This document shows positions 58,278 to 64,000 of a stretch of 64,000 nucleotides of DNA, piece after piece. The first letter of the stretch is position 1, and the number at the start of each line of letters is the position of its first letter. The DNA comes from Umbilicaria muhlenbergii (taxonomy: Eukaryota; Ascomycota; Lecanoromycetes; Umbilicariales; Umbilicariaceae). The stretch spans positions 372,001 through 436,000 of the forward strand of contig KK106986.1 of the NCBI GenBank assembly GCA_000611775.1. Reading direction: 5' to 3'. The position numbers and the translations under genes are program-made. The notes under the pieces are model-generated. The model was given only the letters and a program-made list of their open reading frames with translations. It made no database searches and was not told the origin of the DNA.

Positions 58278-60270
58278 CTTTGGCCGCAGTAAGAACCTTG
58301 AGCCGTTCTTCCTGTTCCATCAACTTCATGCGGAAAGGTCTGCATATGGTGTGCGCCGGGTCCACACCTCAGGTACGTGAAAGCAGCATGGAGCATCGCC
58401 CAGCGATGCATAATATAATAATTCACGAAGGGATCCCGTCCGGCAGGCAGGGGAACTTAGCGGGGTGAGACAATCAATGTGAATTCAAGGGAAGTCCACG
58501 ACATTGAGAAGTCGATGGGACAAGGAGAAGACGAGAACTATCCCACCCAAGGTGGAAGGAACGCTTGCTAGAACGACCAGGAGCAATGCAGGCTACCCAT
58601 GCATCGAACAGAGCGTTTGCTTCATAGCGTAACAGTGCCACCGATGATATTCAGCAACTATCATCTCGTTGTTGCAATCAATGGGTACAGAGTTCCTCTG
58701 GAGACGAGATACCTGCACATCACGTGTCGTCAAGTCTGAACTGCACCAATCGTGTATGGTCAGTGCTTCTTCCAATCAAGAGGATCCTTTGTATTTGAGA
58801 CCGCTATGATGCAGATGTAGCCATTGTAAACAAGCGTCGTCGGGACCGGGTCTCGTCTCTAGCACCATGAGAGAGCCTACCATTCTTATGCGAAGCCTTG
58901 CAGGTCGTCTGAGGAGTCCGACAGATCTATCGACGAAGTGCGATAGGTCAAGAGGGTGAAGAAAGGAGATGGGATGCCATCTGTGTACCACAACAGGGGC
59001 GAGGACCTTGCGGTTGCGGAAACAATGGTCAGCTTATCACTCGTTGCCGTACACTGTATGCACTCTCATGCGTAATAGGTAACGCTCGTTGATTGCGCTG
59101 TGTATTCCCCACGTTCGTCGTCCTGCCAGCGATCGAGATGCGGGCGGCCATATTGCTCTTGCCATCTTCCTGTACTCGGTGGAAGTCCACATTGACCAGA
59201 GGGCTGGCTTTATGCGTTATTCCGTCAAGATATTTCAACAGCTTCATGAAGCAAGCGATCTCGCCTAAGAGCCCAGACGCCTCCGGCAGGGCCGGCTCAG
59301 TGGACGGACACTGCTCCGTTGTAGAATGCACCTATCTTTCGATGGTATAGAAATAGTTTGTTGCAAGCATCTCGATGACAGGCAGGGCTTGCATCTACGA
59401 ATAGTGGCGTTGATCTAAACCAACGCAGATAAGGTTGTATCAACGACGATCGGGAAACCCCCTGCAGAGATGAAGATGCGATCCGATGCGATCCAAGCAG
59501 ACGGGAGAGTGCTGGTAGCTGGAGCAAGCATTGACTTCATTCTCCACTGGAGGTAGCTACGGTGAAGGGCAGGGCCTGTCTTCATTCATCGATGTGCTGG
59601 ACACGTGGTTCGTGGGCTTGGCTATGAGGAGGCTCGTAGAGCGGACATCCGGTATCGTGCTCTGGGAATTCATCTGGGAACAGTGCTCCTGCACGAAGAC
59701 TTCTAGTCCTATCGCAGGCTCTAGCGCAGCGAAGGAACTCTTCCGCGGGATGGCATCACCAAAACCTCCGTAGGGTAGACTAGCTAACTAGGAAGAAAGC
59801 TGGTAGGCGAGCCATCAAAATAAGTCGCAGTCTCGAACTGAGAAATCTGGGGGATCCTCAGCAGCAATTTGATAATGAAAAGGTACCTTCTTATTAAGTA
59901 AACCTAGACTGCAGGTGGAAAGGCCCAGTAGCCTCTAATAGCATTTGCGTAGCTCGAAACCTGCTTCACTGTTGAGATATTGGGGGGCCTCCTCGTGCGC
60001 GAACTGCCACTTATTTTGATGGTGCGCCTGCCGGGAGGCGCGACCCTCTAGCTGTAGCTCCCACGCTCACACAGACATCAGAGCTAGATAGTGTACCAAG
60101 CCGGCGCCGAAACCTACCCCGAAATCATTGCCGCTATGACATTGCCATTTTCCTGTGGAAGGGCCCCTCTGACCAACCGCCATGGAATTTCGGAAGCAAT
60201 ACTTCATTGCAGCGCTAGTAGGGCCGCCGTAGGCAATTGCCCCATGACCCCATTGCCCCATCGTCCATCG
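58278..60270. other. Gene-free stretch
   Basis: About 2 kb with short frames (up to 100 codons) on both strands. None is recognised. A minus-strand frame at 59029-59331 has protein-like composition but no start or splice support. No repeat is seen. Confidence 0.4.
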
Positions 60271-61244
60271 CTACCAGCCTGCCTTCCTGTAAGCAGTTTG
60301 GACCACGTTAGAAGGGTGAAATTCCTGGTTAAAGACATCGTAATCGGTCATCCCACCCTTGGCATTTCCACCACCCGTACTTTCGACAGCAAAGACAACG
60401 TTATCGAAAATCCCTTGGAACTCGGGTTCCGTGAACAAGAGAGCTCTCCACATGGCCGCAATCTGATGGACGGGATTGCGGAACGCTGGGCCCACGCCAA
60501 ATGGCCCCATGCATAGATCTCTATGGCGCCAGGCTGCAGCGATTCTTAGCACTGTCCTCATCTTTTCCCTCATTAGTTCTTTTTCCTCATCGAAAGAGTA
60601 CTCCAATCCCGACTCCTCGAGTTTTGGCCGTCGCACGGGAGCCACGGAGATGACGGGTAACGATTTGAAGTCTTTCCATAGCGAGTAAGCTCGATCAGGA
60701 CCTGATCGGAACACGACTGTTCCACCGATTAGAACAACCTGGCGGTAATCAGAGGCGGTCGAAATGATTACTCACCCACGTGAGGCGAATATAGACCCCC
60801 TTTGGTAGGTATCGGATAATGACACGATGGTGCAGATGCCGTCCAAGGTGTCGTCAGAGCGTGAACGAGATTACTTCTTCGGCACAGACACTCTTCTGGT
60901 GCCATCAGACCGGATTCCCAGTCTCCCCCGGCACGTTTCTCGTTCGCCATATTAACAACCGGTATTCGCGCTGCTTCACGACCAAGGCTCCGCTGATCGT
61001 CTTGTTCGCTTGTCCGTGCATTGGAATCTGACCAGCCCAGTGCTACATCCACAGGATCACCATCAATGACTGCAACCCGTAATCTCTTCTCTTGAATTTT
61101 ACCTGAGTCCGTAGACAGGCATTTGGTCTCTGCGTGGAGGAACGATTTGGCTGGGAACTGAGGCAGCTTTTGCTCGATGTAGGGTATGTAAGTCCTCTTC
61201 GCCTCTGCCGCAATTTCGGAAGGCTTCGGCTTAATCTGTGGCAT
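60271..61244 (-). CDS. Microbial-type poly(ADP-ribose) glycohydrolase-like protein, 310 aa
   Basis: There are two exons, 61244-60780 and 60738-60271, with an unusually short 41-bp intron (60739-60779; gtgggt...cgccag). The phase is 0 and the total is 311 codons. The join reads GLYSPH/VVLIGGTVVF. Residues about 96-123 (VVNMANEKRAGGDW, then MAPEECLCRRS) match the signature 'N-x-A-...-GG-...-EE-x-L-x-R-S' of the TIGR02452/DUF2263 family, a macrodomain-like fold. Downstream are VISVAPVRRP, KMRTVLRIAA, HRDLCMGPFGVGPAFRNP and AAMWRALLF, all typical of fungal members. Such proteins remove ADP-ribose from proteins, and the substrate here is unknown. The second Gly-Gly pair is followed by Asp where many relatives have Gly. 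The start is the first ATG, just before SEIAAEAKRTYIPYIE. Confidence 0.8.
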
Positions 61245-62721
61245 GTCGATGGAGGATTTGGCACCGACGGAATGTGGAAGATCACTGAATATTCCAGTCA
61301 GAGCGAAATCCCGTGAGTATAGAGCCGGTTCGCTCGAGAATCATCAACTTCGCCGACGAGCAGAGAATAGAGCTGTAAAATAAACCGTCGTATGGAACTC
61401 GTAGGCTTGAAACGTACGGGCAATATCATAAAGCAATTACCTTTGAACGGAGGTGAATGCGGGTAAATAGTCTCTCGCACGTCTGGCTTCATAGAGCCTT
61501 CTGAGGTCGATGCAGCGGTCACCAAAAGAACCGATAAGACGGGGATTGGGCGCATGTCAATGGCTACACAGTTAGCCCAAAGTCTACATTATGCATCGGT
61601 CCTTTAGCAAGCTCACAAGCTCGACACAAGTGCTTCACTTGCCAACAGATGGCTTAAAGCGCACCGGAAATGCAGAGAGTAGCACCGAATCACCCCAATG
61701 ATTGGAGAGAGGATTGCCTAGGGTCAATCCGAGGGCCGAGCGAGACGAAGCACCTTGCTGCTGCAAGATCATGCTTGCAGCCTCGCCCATAGGGAAGTTG
61801 CTGCGAGATCTCAACACAAAAGTCCCCACCCGAACCTTCTTGACTGGGGCTCGTGATGCTGCAAGTCCACCTATTAGCCGTATTCTTTGATGAGCCGCAA
61901 GTTCGCGCATGCCGTCGAGGCGTACAGAAGCTTCGTCGCCGCAGATTCATCCCAGCGATAGTGTCTCTTTTGGTGTCCTTGGTTAATTTGCCTGAGAGGG
62001 CCCTCGGAGCGTGGAAGATCTACGCAACCTTGCCTTCACAAACCACTGTACGAAGCCGGAAGGATATCCAGGTGCCGGCGGCCATAGTGATTCGGACGTA
62101 GGCATAGGTCTCGAGTAGAGTCAGCCCCATCAAGCAGATCAGCCAATGAGCCAGCGCTTGCGCCCAGAATGAGCCATATCGGAGACTCAATGCCTCAGAC
62201 ATATTAGCACGCATTCGAACGCGCAGACGCTATTTGAATCGACGCTTGTCCTCGTCACAGTGTTCGCCAATCGGCACAGTAGCTGAAACCTGGCAAGAGG
62301 CAATACCCTAGGGAAGATCCGATGCAGGCCAGCGTCACATCAATATACTATGGATTTCAACTTGTAAAGCTTAGGACAGGAAATAAATGGAATCATGTAT
62401 CAGCAGGCCACAACAAATGTGAAAGTCTTAAGCTTGTCTGAGAATACGTAAAGAACAGGAAGCAGGTCCAAGGCAGTTGGTTGAAGATGGACTGACATGC
62501 TGAGAAGGTAATGGTGCTAATTGAGTGGCTCTGCGAAAACACGTATCTTACAACGGGTACTGGCGATCAACGTAACAGCTTGCGGTACCACTATGATATT
62601 GGGATGATCTTCTACGACCAAACGGCTTCAGAAATTTATCGAATTCGAAGCATCAAGCCGTGACTTCGAAAAGGCTGTCTTCATACTACAAGAAGTCGGT
62701 GCTCGAGTGGGTGACAAAGTC
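61245..62721. other. Intergenic, possible unresolved small gene on minus strand
   Basis: About 1.5 kb between the divergent PARG-like and AsnRS genes. Minus-strand frames at 62020-62214 (one hydrophobic helix, HWLICLMGLTLLETYAYV), 61690-61950 and 61635-61910 may be exons of one gene, but no splice set I tried joins them. None resembles a known family. Confidence 0.35.
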
Positions 62722-64000
62722 ATGATATGGCGGCTTGTTCGCCAACCACGCTTGCTTGCACAACGCTCAGCCTTGACTTCGACACTACTTGTACCACCCA
62801 GGGAGGTTAGAGCATACTCCATAACAGGTAAATTGGGTAGTCCCAGCATAGCATCCATTCTTGCACTTCCCCAGGGCCATGGCCCACTCGAGGTCACCGT
62901 CCTGGCCTCCGTTCGAACGGTGCGCAACCAGAAAAAGCGCTCATTTGTTGAGCTGGGAGACGGCTCTACAATACATTCCTTGCAAGCGGTGCTGGAGCCG
63001 TCACAGTGCCGTGGGTAGGCCATGCTACACCGTCCGTTCTTGCAAAGGTGCTTTAGCCTGACACTACCAAACTGTAGTCTCACCACAGGCGCCGCAGTGG
63101 AGATATCTGGATCATGGGAAGCCTGTCCGCCGGGGAAAGAGCAAACCCACGAATTGAAAGCCCGGGGGGTCAAGATCATTGGAGGAGCAGACCCTGAAGT
63201 TAGTCTTGATATATACATCACAACCAATGTGTCGCCATTGATTAGTATCGAGCTACGCTAACGAAGAATATTTAGACATATCCAATTCAGAAGAAGTACC
63301 ACAGCGCCGAATTCCTGCGAACCGTCCCTCACCTTAGACTTCGGACACCGTTCAATGCTCTGCTTGCACGCCTTCGGTCCCAGTGTGACTACCATCTGAC
63401 AAGCTACTTCCATAAACAGGACTTTGTCCGCTTACATCCACCTATCATTACATCTTCCGACTGTGAGGGCGCCGGAGAGGTCTTCACTATAAGCTCCAAG
63501 CAGCAGACCGTCTTAGAGAAGGACACGACCACTCGTAATAAAGCAAATGAGTTCTTCCGTACCCCAAAATACCTGACTGTGTCCAGCCAACTCCATTTGG
63601 AAGCCTTCATTCACGAACATCAGAAAGTATGGACTCTATCCCCCACGTTTCGCGCTGAGAAGAGTGACACGCCTCGCCATCTCAGCGAATTCTGGATGCT
63701 AGAAACAGAAATTCGGACTCAACATCTGGACGACGTGATGGATTTAGCGGAAGACATGATCAGGTCTGTCGTATTTAACCTGCAAGACTCCAAACTTGGC
63801 AGCGAACTTCTGAGTGCAAAGAGTACCGGCGAGAATGGAGTACACGACGGCGAAGATGCTGGAGCCGAGGTGATACAGCGGCGTTGGCAGGGCCTCACCT
63901 CCCAACCATGGGCCCGTATTACCTTCCAGGAGGCCTTGCAGCGGTTGGAGGACGCGGTCGAAAGCAAGCGGGCTCAATTCCAGTATCCACCAACTCGAAA
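62722..64000 (+). CDS. slm5: Mitochondrial asparaginyl-tRNA synthetase, partial (N-terminal 380 residues)
   Basis: Exons 62722-63014, 63078-63198 and 63276 to the window end, with introns of 63 and 77 bp. The gene continues past 64000. The start is the first ATG in frame (MIWRLVRQPRLLAQRSALTS), an Arg-rich presequence. The OB-fold anticodon-binding domain follows: TVLASVRTVRNQKKRSFVELGDGS, LTTGAAVEISGSW and GVKIIGGADPETYPIQKKYHS. The class II core then begins: FLRTVPHLRLRTPFNALL, ITSSDCEGAGEVFTI (Asn/Asp-RS family), YLTVSSQLHLEAF and motif 2 VWTLSPTFRAEKSDTPRHLSEFWMLETE. The single-domain plan and presequence fit the yeast Slm5 type rather than the cytosolic enzyme. It charges mitochondrial tRNA-Asn. 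Motif 3 would lie outside the window. Confidence 0.93.

Noticed and set aside
61298-62214. Minus-strand gene assembled from three to four short frames
   Set aside because: No splice combination gave one continuous frame and no family is recognised.

Overview
The window is nuclear DNA of a filamentous ascomycete (Pezizomycotina, most likely Dothideomycetes; the class is an inference). The evidence is the conidiation regulator wetA, a Zn2Cys6 regulator, a Pmk1/Fus3-type MAP kinase of exactly the filamentous-fungal length, fungal-only families (DUF7702 membrane protein, fungal Med1), and many 41-105 bp GT-AG introns with CTAAC or CTGAC branch sites. I see no intact transposon, retroelement, tRNA, rRNA or biosynthetic gene cluster. 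Exon boundaries were worked out by hand from splice signals, frame closure and conserved protein sequence.

Layout, left to right. 1-3.3 kb: a decayed dynamin-like GTPase (minus) and a small conserved protein with a Gly-rich linker. 4.1-8.0 kb: a 1275-residue sterol-glucosyltransferase-like protein (plus). 9.2-10.9 kb: wetA (minus), whose long upstream region carries a dense cluster of AbaA-type CATTCC sites. 12.3-16.0 kb: the SDH assembly factor Sdh5/SDHAF2, a BTB-domain protein and the p24 cargo receptor Erv25 (all minus). 16.3-25.8 kb: a small Cys/His protein (plus), Mediator subunit Med1 (minus) and a 1411-residue disordered fungal protein (minus). 25.8-31.5 kb: a gene-poor stretch with short tandem repeats and one small Cys-rich reading frame. 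31.5-37.7 kb: glutamine synthetase (plus), a divergent pair of Erv1 (minus) and uroporphyrinogen-III synthase (plus), and the MAP kinase (minus). 39.7-52.5 kb: the COPII adaptor Sec24 (minus), a 7-TM DUF7702 protein (plus), a Zn2Cys6 factor (plus) and the Sec24 paralogue Sfb3/Lst1 (minus). 53-61 kb: a secreted Ser/Thr-rich surface protein, a weakly supported hypothetical protein and a PARG-like hydrolase (all minus). 62.7 kb to the end: mitochondrial asparaginyl-tRNA synthetase (plus), cut by the window edge.

The genes are mostly independent housekeeping and developmental loci. Three links stand out. Sec24, Sfb3 and Erv25, all of ER-to-Golgi transport, lie within 37 kb. Erv1 and uroporphyrinogen-III synthase, linked to Fe-S/heme biology, share a 123-base divergent promoter. 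wetA carries what looks like its textbook AbaA input. The most checkable novelties are the CATTCC cluster, a GC-AG intron in the MAP kinase, very small coding exons (an ATG-only exon in glutamine synthetase, a 19-base exon encoding the Erv25 tail), and a four-copy short peptide motif in the 1411-residue protein.
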